Shown here: positions 32,762 to 43,482 of the stretch, in pieces | How the letters are laid out: every line of letters starts with the position of its first letter | Position numbering within the stretch: the stretch's first letter is position 1 | NCBI RefSeq assembly: GCF_900117415.1 | Contig: NZ_FPEI01000005.1 | Location: 558,001-622,000, forward strand | Reading direction: 5' to 3' | Origin: Hyphomicrobium sp. CS1BSMeth3 | GTDB taxonomy: Bacteria > Pseudomonadota > Alphaproteobacteria > Rhizobiales > Hyphomicrobiaceae | DNA: 64,000 nucleotides | The notes under the pieces: model-generated | Database searches by the model: none | Seen by the model: only the letters and a program-made list of their open reading frames with translations | Told to the model about the DNA's origin: nothing | Position numbers and translations under genes: made by a program

Positions 32762-33052
32762 TTAGTGGTAGTGCCGCCGGTTGTAGCGGTGCGTCCAGTG
32801 GCGGTGCTGATAGTGCGGCCTCACATAACGGCGCGGGGCCGTGTAGTAGTGCCAGCGGACAACCGGGCGATGACGCCAATGGTTCCGATGGACGTAGCGG
32901 CGGTGGTGATAGCCATAGCCCGTAGTCTGCACAAGACTAGTCTCGGCCTCAGTGCTCTTCGGCACCGTAATCGGAGCTGCCTGCGCTGTAACCGCGCCGC
33001 CCACCAGTGTAATCAACCCACCCAATACTGCTGCCAGAAGAGTTCGCTTCAT
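32762..33052 (-). CDS. Small exported His/Arg/Tyr-rich protein
   Basis: 96 residues. A clear signal peptide (MKRTLLAAVLGGLITLVGGAVTAQA) is followed by a short linker and then a strongly basic, aromatic domain with about 17 His and many Arg and Tyr (GYHHRR, HRNHWRHRP, HYQHRHWTHRYNRRHYH). Such proteins are widespread and uncharacterised in Hyphomicrobiales; metal binding or an envelope role is inference. It is divergent from the kinase gene. Confidence 0.78.
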   Translation of the reverse strand: MKRTLLAAVLGGLITLVGGAVTAQAAPITVPKSTEAETSLVQTTGYGYHHRRYVHRNHWRHRPVVRWHYYTAPRRYVRPHYQHRHWTHRYNRRHYH

Positions 33053-33385
33053 GCTTCACTCCTATGTATTCCTGCGACATCCCAGCGTTAGGTACGAATT
33101 TAGTGCCATCCATCTGAATGCGTGCTGAATTGCTTGTTCATCTCCTGGCGAGCTGCCGGACAAGAGTTCGCTCGATTGGCCCGTGCTTCCGCCACATTGT
33201 TGCCGGCAAATCGACGCTGCGTTATGGCCACTTCCGGGAGGGATTCGGTCGCCTGACCTTGTTTCTTGCCGATAAACGCGGAGGCCGGGGTCCGTGAGGG
33301 CAATGACGGGCACAGGATTGGCGAGATCGGGCACGCGCTGCGATCTCGGCGGCGGTGTTCGCTTTCGCGCGCGACGGCGGCGCGA
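33053..33385. other. 333-bp divergent intergenic region
   Basis: Between the His-rich exported protein (minus) and the kinase gene (plus). I see no RNA gene, no clear sigma-70 promoter pair, and no long repeat. A frame continuous with the kinase is open from 33266 but lacks a ribosome site and family similarity. The region must hold both promoters. Confidence 0.5.
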
Positions 33386-35740
33386 ATGACAAATCTTGCC
33401 GCCTTGCCCGTCGGCACCCACCTCGCGGACGACTATCGGATCGAGCGCGTTCTCGGCGCGGGCGGTTTCGGCATCACGTACCTCGCCGAGGAAGTGCCGC
33501 TCGCGCGCATGGTGACGATCAAGGAGTATTTCCCGGTCGATTTCGCCGTGCGCGACAACAGGCAGGCCGCACAGCCCCGCTCCGAGGACTGCACGGGCGA
33601 CTACCAGTGGGGCCTCGAGCGCTTTCTCGATGAGGCGCGAACGCTCGCCCGCTTCGATCACCCGAACATCGTCCGCGTCTACCGCTTCTTCCGCGAGGCG
33701 AACTCGGGCTTCATCGTCCTGCATTACGAGGATGGAAAGAGCTTCAAGGCCTGGCTCAAGGGTCTCGGCCGCGCACCGCGCCAGCACGAGCTCGACCGGG
33801 TTGTACCGCCGCTATTGGACGCGCTGGCGCTGCTCCACGCCTCGGACTTCCTCCATCGCGACATCGCGCCGGACAACATCATCATCCGCAGCGACGGCTC
33901 GCCGGTGCTCATCGACTTCGGCTCGGCCCGTGGCGACATCGCCCAGCACTCGCGTACTGTCTCCGCGCTCGTGAAGCCGGGCTACAGCCCCTATGAGCAG
34001 TACGCGACCAATGCGCGTCAGCAGGGGCCGTGGACGGACATCTATTCGCTCGGCGCCACGCTCTATCAGGCGGTGACCGGGAAGCGCCCGCCAGACGCCC
34101 CCTCGCGCATGGTCGCGGACGAGATGGTGCCGGCGCGCGATGCCGCGATCAGCTCCTATCGGCCGGGTTTTCTGGCCGCGATCGATGCCGCGCTCGCCCT
34201 CGACATCACGGCGCGTCCACGCTCGATCGACGCATGGCGCAAGCAGCTCATGGCACCCGCCGGCAAGCCGGAGCCCGCCATGGAGCCGGAACCAGCAGCA
34301 CCCGAGCCGGCCAAGACGCCGCGAACTGCCGGTAAATCGAAGGCAAAGCCGGCTGCCAAGGCAAAAGAGAGCGCGGAAGAGCGCGACGCGGCGGTCCCCA
34401 AGATCATCAAGGAAGCCAAAGAGGCCAAGAAGGCGCCGGCGAAAGCGGCGGTCGCGAGCGAGGCTCAGCCCCCACCCGCTGACGTGCCTCGCCGCCCGAT
34501 CTCCGAAGGCAAAGTCGCGGCAATCTTCAGCGAATGGCGCGCCCGCCGCGCTGAGGCCAAGGCCAAGGAGCCCCCGAAGCCTGCGCCCGCCGCCGCACCC
34601 GCCAAGCCCGCAGCAGCAGTCGCCGCTGCAGCGGTTACCCCCTCGCCGAAAGCGAACCTGCCTGCGCCCGTACCTCGTCGCGCGCCCAAGCCCGCTCGAC
34701 CGAAGAAGAAGCGCTCGTGGCGCCCACTCCTCTTCAAGGCCGCGATCGGCTTCGGCGTCGCCTGGCTCGCCGTTGCTTACCAGAATGCACCGCGCATCGA
34801 GCGGCAGGGCGCCGGCACCCTCTCCAGCGGAACCATCGCGTCGCATCAGGTCGGCGAGATCAAGGGCCACAAGGGCAGCGTAACCGGCGTCGGCCACTCA
34901 TCCGACGGGCGCTTCGTCGTCACGACCGGCGAGGATGCCACGCTCAAGGTCTGGCAGGACGGCGGGCGAAAGCTGCTGCGATCCATCAACCTCGACGCCG
35001 GCAAGGCGACATCCCTGGCCGTCGGATCCACGCGCGCCGTGACCGGACACAAGGAAGGGCGCGTCACGCTTTGGGATCTCGAATACGGCCTGCGCGTCGC
35101 CGCCTTCAAGCGCAATGACGCCGACATCTGGTCCGTATCGTTCGCCGGCTCGCCCGAGCGCATTCTCGCGGCCGGCAACGACTGGAAGCTCACGCTGCTC
35201 GATGCCCGAACCCCGGTCCTTCCCGTGCACGTCTTCGACGGCCACGAGAATGCCGTGCAGGCCGTTGCCTTCTCCGGCCCGCGCAATCTGATCGCCTCCG
35301 GCGGCGCCGATCGCACGGTCCGCACCTGGAATGCGGAGACACTTGCCGAAACGCGCGTCTATCGCGGGCATCGCGACCATGTCGTCACCCTCGCGTTCGC
35401 CCCGGGCGGTCGCCAGCTCGCGTCGGGAGACCTCGCCGGCAACGTCCGCATCTGGTCGATGACGACCCGCCGCCTCGAGCGCTCCATCCAGGCGCACAAG
35501 GGGGCCGCGACCGCGCTCGCTTATTCAGGCGACGGGCGCTGGCTCGCCACGGCCGGCCAGGATGGCCGCGTGCGCCTTTGGGATACGACCCGGCTCCGGC
35601 AGCCCCGCACGCTCACCGGCCACACGGGCGAGGTTCGCTCCCTCAGCTTCGCGCCGGACGGCGCGACGCTCGCCTCGGCCGGTGTGGACGGGACCGTCCG
35701 CCTGTGGTCCACGGCCTTCATGACCCGTAGCGGCTCGTGA
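33386..35740 (+). CDS. Transmembrane Ser/Thr protein kinase with C-terminal WD40 repeats
   Basis: 784 residues. Kinase domain about 15-285: Gly-rich loop GAGGFG, Lys46 in VTIKEYFP, αC Glu in FLDEARTL, catalytic loop HRDIAPDN (Asp159; the usual Lys two residues on is Ala), and DFGSAR (Asp177). An Ala/Pro/Lys-rich linker (about 290-445) leads to one transmembrane helix (about 447-465) and a WD40 propeller (about 490-780) with repeats ending in VRTW, VRIW, VRLW. The kinase is predicted cytoplasmic and the propeller periplasmic, so it could sense an external ligand. ATG 33386 fits the domain start; its ribosome site is weak. dnaN follows after 180 bp. Confidence 0.9.
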   Translation: MTNLAALPVGTHLADDYRIERVLGAGGFGITYLAEEVPLARMVTIKEYFPVDFAVRDNRQAAQPRSEDCTGDYQWGLERFLDEARTLARFDHPNIVRVYRFFREANSGFIVLHYEDGKSFKAWLKGLGRAPRQHELDRVVPPLLDALALLHASDFLHRDIAPDNIIIRSDGSPVLIDFGSARGDIAQHSRTVSALVKPGYSPYEQYATNARQQGPWTDIYSLGATLYQAVTGKRPPDAPSRMVADEMVPARDAAISSYRPGFLAAIDAALALDITARPRSIDAWRKQLMAPAGKPEPAMEPEPAAPEPAKTPRTAGKSKAKPAAKAKESAEERDAAVPKIIKEAKEAKKAPAKAAVASEAQPPPADVPRRPISEGKVAAIFSEWRARRAEAKAKEPPKPAPAAAPAKPAAAVAAAAVTPSPKANLPAPVPRRAPKPARPKKKRSWRPLLFKAAIGFGVAWLAVAYQNAPRIERQGAGTLSSGTIASHQVGEIKGHKGSVTGVGHSSDGRFVVTTGEDATLKVWQDGGRKLLRSINLDAGKATSLAVGSTRAVTGHKEGRVTLWDLEYGLRVAAFKRNDADIWSVSFAGSPERILAAGNDWKLTLLDARTPVLPVHVFDGHENAVQAVAFSGPRNLIASGGADRTVRTWNAETLAETRVYRGHRDHVVTLAFAPGGRQLASGDLAGNVRIWSMTTRRLERSIQAHKGAATALAYSGDGRWLATAGQDGRVRLWDTTRLRQPRTLTGHTGEVRSLSFAPDGATLASAGVDGTVRLWSTAFMTRSGS

Positions 35741-35920
35741 CACGGTCCGCCTTTTCCGTCAAGGCCTTGTGGTAACAGCGCCGATTTGCTTGCCAAACGG
35801 GCTCGGGAAGTCCAAGTTTGAGCAACAACGAATCGTCGTTGGCGGACTCGGCATACAGTTGATGTGCGTCGGGGGTTTTGCTGTCTGCGGGCGCCGGGAC
35901 GGATAGGTAGGTGGGCTAAA
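35741..35920. promoter_or_regulatory. 180-bp region upstream of dnaN
   Basis: Must hold the dnaN promoter. It contains AACGAATCGTCGTT (a near-palindrome) around 35829 with one GAATC (GANTC) site. No cluster of DnaA boxes (TTATCCACA) and no AT-rich unwinding region is seen, so I do not call an origin. Confidence 0.4.
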
Positions 35921-37039
35921 ATGCGGTTTGTCATCGAACGTGGCGACCTTCTGCGCGCACTCGGCCATGTAGCAAGCGTCGTCGAAAAACGAACGACGAT
36001 CCCGATCCTGTCCAACGTCCTGCTGAGGGCCAATGCCGAAGGGCTTCAGCTCAAGGCGACGGACCTCGAGCGCGAGGTCGTCGAGAGCGTCTCGGCCAAC
36101 GTCGCGACGCCGGGTGCCGTGACGGTCCCCGCGCACATGCTCCACGACATCGTGCGCAAGCTTCCCGATGGCGTGCAGATCCGCATCGAGCGCGAGCCGG
36201 AGCGCGAGCGCGTCTCGATCACCGCCGGCCACGCACGGTTTGCCCTGCAGGCGCTGCCGGCCGATGATTTCCCGGACCTCGCCGCCGGTCAGATGTCGCA
36301 CAGCTTCGAGATCGCCTCGGGTGATCTCAAACGCCTCATCGAGAAAACGCGTTTCGCGATCTCGACGGAGGAGACGCGCTACTACCTCAATGGCATCTAC
36401 CTGCACCCGGCCAAGACCGGCGGCACGCCGAGCCTTCGCGCGGTCGCGACGGACGGCCACCGCCTCGCCCAGTTCGATCTCCCCCAGCCGGCAGGCGTCG
36501 ACGGAATGCCGGGCATCATCATCCCGCGCAAGACGGTGCACGAGCTCTACCGCCTCATCGAGGCGAGCGATGCGCCGGTCCGTGTCGAAGTCTCGCCGGC
36601 CAAGGTGCGCGTCGAGATCGGCCCGATCACCATGACCTCGAAGCTCGTCGATGGCACGTTTCCGGACTACGGACGCGTCATCCCGCAGTCGAACGACAAG
36701 GTGCTCGAGGTCTCGAGCCAGGTGTTCATGGGCGCCGTGGACCGCGTCTCGACGATCGCGAGCGAGCGCGTGCGCGCCGTCAAGCTCAACATCGCGCCGG
36801 GCAAGCTCGTCCTCTCCGTGAACAACCCCGACGGCGGCAGCGCGACCGAGGAAGTCGAAGCGCAGTTCTCGGCACCCGCCATGGAGATCGGCTTCAACGC
36901 CCGCTATCTGCTCGATATTTCCGGCCAGCTCGAGAGCGACTCGCTCAAGTTCCTGCTCTCCGATCCAGGCTCGCCGACCATCCTCAAGGACGTCGGCGAC
37001 GAGAGCGCTCTCTACGTTCTGATGCCGATGCGGGTGTGA
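35921..37039 (+). CDS. dnaN: DNA polymerase III subunit beta (sliding clamp)
   Basis: 372 residues, forming the ring-shaped dimer that tethers DNA polymerase III to DNA. Three clamp domains are visible in order: MRFVIERGDLLRALGHVASVVEKRTTIPILSNVLL at the start, the central FKRLIEKTRFAISTEETRYYLNGIYLH-type segment, and the C-terminal ending SALYVLMPMRV (the usual YVxMPMR tail). ATG 35921 is the family start; an upstream in-frame start at 35864 adds an unrelated Arg-rich segment. The stop overlaps the recF start by four bases (GTGA). dnaA is not upstream. Confidence 0.97.
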   Translation: MRFVIERGDLLRALGHVASVVEKRTTIPILSNVLLRANAEGLQLKATDLEREVVESVSANVATPGAVTVPAHMLHDIVRKLPDGVQIRIEREPERERVSITAGHARFALQALPADDFPDLAAGQMSHSFEIASGDLKRLIEKTRFAISTEETRYYLNGIYLHPAKTGGTPSLRAVATDGHRLAQFDLPQPAGVDGMPGIIIPRKTVHELYRLIEASDAPVRVEVSPAKVRVEIGPITMTSKLVDGTFPDYGRVIPQSNDKVLEVSSQVFMGAVDRVSTIASERVRAVKLNIAPGKLVLSVNNPDGGSATEEVEAQFSAPAMEIGFNARYLLDISGQLESDSLKFLLSDPGSPTILKDVGDESALYVLMPMRV

Positions 37040-38232
37040 CGACACACGAAGGCATGGCTGAAGTTTCCGGCATGGTGGCGGCGAGCGCGGGCGCACGCGT
37101 ATGGGTCGAGCGCCTGACGCTCACCGATTTCCGCAATCACGCGCGCCTGTCGCACACGTTCGACGCGCGCCCTGTCGTGCTGACGGGGCCGAACGGTGCC
37201 GGCAAGACCAATCTCATCGAGGCCATCTCGCTGCTGGCGCCGGGCCAGGGCCTCAGGCGCGCGCCCTATCCCGAGATCGCGCGGCGCGGGGCCGACGCCT
37301 GGGCTGTCGCCGCGCGCGTGCACACGCCCATAGGACCGGTCGACATCGGCACGGGCCTCACAGGCGCCAGCACAGCCTCGAATCGCGCAGGGCGCACCGT
37401 CCGCATTGACGGCGAGGCACAGAGCGGCTCCGGGATCCTCGCCGAGTACGTCGAGATGGTCTGGCTCACGCCGGCCATGGATGGGCTCTTCACCGGCGCG
37501 GGCGGTGATCGCCGCCGCTTTCTCGACCGCATGATCCTCTGCTTCGATCCGGGCTACCGCACGCGGGTCAATCACTTCGAACGGGCCATGGCCCAGCGCA
37601 ATCGTCTGCTCGAGGAAGGCGTGCGCGATAACGCGCGCCTCGAGGGCCTCGAGATCGTCATGGCCGAGACGGGCGTCGCGATGGCAGCAGCGCGCGCGCA
37701 GACCGTCGCCGCGCTCGCGACCATGATCGAGGCACGACGCGACCGGACGACGGCCTCCGCCTTTCCCTGGGCCAAATTGGAACTGGAGGGCGAGCTCGAA
37801 GCCGCACTCGCCGTGCGCGCGGCCGTCGAGGTCGAGGATGCCTATGCCCGCACGCTCGCCAGCGTCCGCGAGCGCGATCGTGCCGCGGGCCGCGCGCTCG
37901 ATGGCCCTCACCGCAGCGACCTCGTCGTCGGTCACGGCCCCAAGGATGCCCCGGCCCGCCAATGCTCGACAGGCGAGCAGAAAGCCCTGCTGGTCGGGCT
38001 CATCCTCGCCCACGCCGAGCTGATGGCCGAGCGTCGGCGGGGCGCGGCCCCGATCCTCCTGCTCGACGAAATCGCCGCCCATCTGGATGCCGCGCGGCGT
38101 GCTGCGCTCTTCGACGAGATCATCGCGATCGGCACCCAGGCCTGGATGACGGGGACGGATCTGGAGGCCTTTTCAGCCCTCGGCGAACGCGCCCAAAGGC
38201 TCACGCTCGGGGAGTATGGGACGCCTCAGTAA
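37036..38232 (+). CDS. recF: DNA replication and repair protein RecF
   Basis: 398 residues, an SMC-like ATPase that loads RecA at single-strand gaps with RecO and RecR. Walker A GPNGAGKTN, the family opening VERLTLTDFRNHARLS, the VWLTPAMDGLFTGAGGDRRRFLDRM segment, signature CSTGEQKALL and Walker B ILLLDEIAAHLD are all present. GTG 37036 overlaps the dnaN stop, suggesting coupling; ATG 37054 and 37072 are alternatives. An inverted repeat CGCCTC/GAGGCG (38222-38249) covers the stop codon. Confidence 0.95.
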   Translation: MTTHEGMAEVSGMVAASAGARVWVERLTLTDFRNHARLSHTFDARPVVLTGPNGAGKTNLIEAISLLAPGQGLRRAPYPEIARRGADAWAVAARVHTPIGPVDIGTGLTGASTASNRAGRTVRIDGEAQSGSGILAEYVEMVWLTPAMDGLFTGAGGDRRRFLDRMILCFDPGYRTRVNHFERAMAQRNRLLEEGVRDNARLEGLEIVMAETGVAMAAARAQTVAALATMIEARRDRTTASAFPWAKLELEGELEAALAVRAAVEVEDAYARTLASVRERDRAAGRALDGPHRSDLVVGHGPKDAPARQCSTGEQKALLVGLILAHAELMAERRRGAAPILLLDEIAAHLDAARRAALFDEIIAIGTQAWMTGTDLEAFSALGERAQRLTLGEYGTPQ

Positions 38233-38351
38233 GGGTAAGTCCCGAGGCGCTCACCAATAGCTGCGTAATGCATTGAATATAAACGTATTTTATCGCTGGA
38301 AATCATGTCGCAGCGCGTACGATTTCGCACCCGTTTCAGCCATAGTCGTGA

Positions 38352-40853
<2,502 letters not shown>

Positions 40854-40871
40854 TCGCTGCGCTGATGTATG

Positions 40872-40896
40872 AGCCGATCGCATTTCGTGATCGGCT
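40872..40896 (+). terminator. Hairpin downstream of gyrB
   Basis: AGCCGATC / GATCGGCT arms with a nine-base loop start 18 bases after the gyrB stop. The following TGAACCCTT is a poor U-tract, so it may be a weak terminator or an mRNA 3' stabiliser. Confidence 0.5.
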
Positions 40897-40996
40897 TGAA
40901 CCCTTCCAATCTGGCTTATTTGCTCTCCCGCCCGCTGCTGATCGCGGCTAGAGTGCCCGCGGGGGAGCACCACAGCTAATGACAGGAGGGGCTGTC

Positions 40997-41302
40997 ATGA
41001 TCATGCGACGGCTGCTGTTTTCGACGGGGAACATCTTCCTCTCGCTGATCCTTGGGGCGATCGCCTTCGGCTTCGTATTCCTCAAGTATCCCGACACCAT
41101 GAACCAGATCCTCGACGCGGCCAGCGGTCTCAAGACCTGGCTCATCACGCGAGGTCTCTCCCCCGAGTACAACAACTGGATCCGCGTCCTGCTGGAAGAG
41201 CGCCAGCTCGCCTTCATGGGCTTCACGATCGCCGCCCGGATTGCCCTCTCGATCGTCACCGGCACGCTCACCTGGGTGTGGGACACCGTCCGGGGCAATT
41301 GA
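40997..41302 (+). CDS. Small membrane protein, unknown function
   Basis: 101 residues. One hydrophobic helix near the N-terminus (about residues 8-28) and a second near the C-terminus (about 78-95) enclose a soluble middle with a GLKTWLITRGLSPEYNNWIR segment. The ATG at 40997 has AGGAGG seven bases upstream, which decides against the ATG at 40979. No family is recognised. It stands between gyrB and an aldolase gene with no sign of co-transcription. Confidence 0.72.
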   Translation: MIMRRLLFSTGNIFLSLILGAIAFGFVFLKYPDTMNQILDAASGLKTWLITRGLSPEYNNWIRVLLEERQLAFMGFTIAARIALSIVTGTLTWVWDTVRGN

Positions 41303-41442
41303 GCCCGAAGGGCCGCTGTCCTGACGCTGCTGTCCGTCCGCCTATGCGATTCTCGCCGAGCCAAGCGGCGCGCGGGCCAGTATATTGCCCGGCACGGCGC
41401 GTCTGCGCGCCCGACGAATGATCCCCAGGGAAGGAAACCTCG

Positions 41443-42231
41443 ATGCGCAAAAACGAACTCAAGAAGGCCATTGCCGCGGGCACGCGCGCCCTCAACGGCT
41501 GGCTTGCCATTCCCAATTCCTACTCTGCCGAAATCATGGCGCATCAGGGCTGGGAGGCGGTCACCATCGACCTCCAGCACGGCGCGGTCGACTATCAGGC
41601 TGCGGTCGGCATGATGCAGGCCATCTCGACGACGAACGCGGTGCCGATGGCGCGCGTGCCGTGGAACGAGGCTGGCATCATCATGAAGATGCTGGACGCC
41701 GGCGCCTACGGCATCATCTGCCCGATGATCAACAACAAGGCCGAGGCCGAGCAGTTCGTCTCGTATGGGCGCTATCCGCCGATCGGCACGCGCTCCATGG
41801 GCCCGAACCGCGCCGTGCAGTACGGCGGCGCCGACTACTGGCAGGGCGCGAACGAGGAAGTCCTGCTGCTCGCCATGATCGAGACGCGCGACGGCCTCAA
41901 GAACCTCGACGAGATCCTGAGCGTGAAGGGTCTGAGCGGCGTCTACGTCGGCCCGTCGGACCTCTCCATGGCGCACGGCAAGCCGCCGACGCTCGATCCC
42001 TCGGATCCCGAAGTTGTCGAGGCCATCAAGCTCATCGCCAAGAAGACCGGCGAGAAGGGCCTCATTGCCGGCGTGCACACGGACGGGCCGAAGACGGCCC
42101 TTACCCGCTTCGAGCAGGGCTATCACTTCTGCACGATCCTGAATGACGCGCGCCTGCTGGCCGTGGCCGCGGCGCAGGCCATCAAGGACGTGCGCGGCGG
42201 CGGCGAGGTCGCCAAGCCGAAGACGTACTGA
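41443..42231 (+). CDS. HpcH/HpaI family aldolase (class II pyruvate aldolase)
   Basis: 262 residues. Metal-dependent aldolases of this family split 2-keto-4-hydroxy acids (4-hydroxy-2-oxoheptanedioate, 2-keto-3-deoxy sugar acids) into pyruvate and an aldehyde. Seen are GWEAVTIDLQHGAVDY (catalytic His in QHG), VPWNEAGIIMKMLDAGAYGIICPM, MIETRDGLKNLDEI (metal-ligand Glu) and VYVGPSDLSMAHG (metal-ligand Asp). AAGGAAA precedes the ATG. It is followed by a strong terminator and stands alone, so the sugar acid or aromatic pathway is not indicated by context. Confidence 0.9.
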   Translation: MRKNELKKAIAAGTRALNGWLAIPNSYSAEIMAHQGWEAVTIDLQHGAVDYQAAVGMMQAISTTNAVPMARVPWNEAGIIMKMLDAGAYGIICPMINNKAEAEQFVSYGRYPPIGTRSMGPNRAVQYGGADYWQGANEEVLLLAMIETRDGLKNLDEILSVKGLSGVYVGPSDLSMAHGKPPTLDPSDPEVVEAIKLIAKKTGEKGLIAGVHTDGPKTALTRFEQGYHFCTILNDARLLAVAAAQAIKDVRGGGEVAKPKTY

Positions 42232-42255
42232 GCCTCGCAGCAAAGCACCCAAACG

Positions 42256-42288
42256 AAATGACCGGCCACGCGGCCGGTCATTTTGCTT
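42256..42288. terminator. Bidirectional rho-independent terminator
   Basis: A 12-base perfect stem (AAATGACCGGCC / GGCCGGTCATTT) with an ACGC loop lies between the convergent aldolase and YeeE/YedE genes, followed by TTTTGCTTTC on + and CGTTTGGG on -. It is stronger for the + strand. Confidence 0.83.
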
Positions 42289-42306
42289 TCAGCGTTCGAA
42301 GGACGA

Positions 42307-43392
42307 TCAAGTCTCGGACATGAGCCAGCGCTCGAGTGCCTTGAGGCCGACGACAGCGCCGGCAACGATCGCCGCAAAGGTGACGAACGAGCCGAGCGCG
42401 AGCGTCGAGACGCCCGTGATGCCCTGCCCGACTGTGCAGCCGAGCGCCATCACGCCGCCGATACCCATCATCGCCGCCCCGAGCAGGCTGCGGACCGTGT
42501 CACCAGGATCGGAGAAGGTCAGAAGCCGGAAGCGCCCCATTGACTTCGCCGCGACGAACGCGCCGAGGATCGCGCCAAATACCGTCGCAACGCCGAAGCC
42601 CGGCATCGGCGCCGCCGTGAAGCGCTGCAGCCATTCGAGCGCATCGCCGCTCGGGCGGACGTAGGTGAGCGAGATCGGCTGGGTCGGCCGCTCCGCCATG
42701 TCGTCGAAGGCGAGGCCGGTAAGCGCCCAGCCCGCAACGGCGCAGAGCCCGACGGCAATGCCCGACAATATGTGCACGGGCGATGAGCGGAATTCCGGAT
42801 CCTTGAAGCAGTAGGCAAGCCCGACGAGCACGATGATCCACGATGCGAAGATGCGGCCGAAGCCTGCAGAAAGCACCAAGGCACGATCGACGAGATCGCC
42901 GATGCCCTGGGTCGACGTCGGCAGCGTGATGTTCGTCGCCTGCTCGATGGCCGCGCGTGCCGGGCCGAGGAGGCCGCCGATGGTCATGTAGGCGAAGATG
43001 CCGACCACGACGAGCGTCAGCAGCGCGCGCAGATCACCGCCGCCGGCACGCGCGAGATTGCGGCTCGGGCAGCCGCCCGCGAAGACCATGCCAAAGCCGA
43101 AGATGAGCCCACCAGCGATGTGGCCGACCCAGTTGAAGGTCGCGCCGAGATACATCGACTTCGTGAGATCGACGACGCCGAGCCAGTGGAGCGCCTGCGC
43201 GCCAGCGAGCGCGACGACGGCCGCCAGTATCCATGCCCGGAAGCGGCGCCAGTCGCCGAGGTTCACGATGTCGGAGACCGAGCCCATGGTGCAGAAGTTC
43301 GTGCGAAAGACGACGGCACCGAACACGAAGCCAATGACGAGGCCGCCGATGGCCAGCCATTGCGGGCCGTTTTCGACGATCGCTTCTCTCAT
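42307..43392 (-). CDS. YeeE/YedE family (TsuA-like) sulfur-compound transporter
   Basis: 361 residues with about 9-10 hydrophobic helices. Conserved Cys sit in RTNFCTMGSVSD (Cys34), FAGGCPSRNLARAGGGD (Cys108) and LGCTVGQGITG (Cys319), the pattern of thiosulfate channel TsuA, in which membrane Cys relay thiosulfate. It may import thiosulfate or another reduced sulfur species. GGAGGGG precedes the ATG. A near-perfect BigR/SqrR operator lies 36 bp upstream of the start, which suggests induction by sulfide or persulfide. No rhodanese, Sqr or bigR gene is within the window. Confidence 0.88.
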   Translation of the reverse strand: MREAIVENGPQWLAIGGLVIGFVFGAVVFRTNFCTMGSVSDIVNLGDWRRFRAWILAAVVALAGAQALHWLGVVDLTKSMYLGATFNWVGHIAGGLIFGFGMVFAGGCPSRNLARAGGGDLRALLTLVVVGIFAYMTIGGLLGPARAAIEQATNITLPTSTQGIGDLVDRALVLSAGFGRIFASWIIVLVGLAYCFKDPEFRSSPVHILSGIAVGLCAVAGWALTGLAFDDMAERPTQPISLTYVRPSGDALEWLQRFTAAPMPGFGVATVFGAILGAFVAAKSMGRFRLLTFSDPGDTVRSLLGAAMMGIGGVMALGCTVGQGITGVSTLALGSFVTFAAIVAGAVVGLKALERWLMSET

Positions 43393-43427
43393 GTTCCCCT
43401 CCCCGGCGCGCGAGGTATCACACCAGC

Positions 43428-43447
43428 ATATTCGCGAATGTGAATAT
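43428..43447 (-). promoter_or_regulatory. ArsR-type BigR/SqrR operator candidate (ATATTC-N8-GAATAT)
   Basis: Perfect six-base arms ATATTC and GAATAT are separated by exactly eight bases. This contains the ATTC-N8-GAAT core reported for the persulfide-responsive ArsR-family repressors SqrR (Rhodobacter) and BigR (Agrobacterium/Xylella). It lies 36 bp before the YeeE/YedE start codon, where repressor binding would cover the promoter. It is also 36 bp from the smc stop, which has no reason to carry it. Confidence 0.65.
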
Positions 43448-43482
43448 ACGAGCCGATTGGGAGGCGCAAGCTGCGCCGGACG

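Noticed and set aside
35741-35920. Chromosome origin or DnaA boxes next to dnaN
   Set aside because: No TTATCCACA-like cluster or AT-rich unwinding element is visible, and dnaA is not adjacent.
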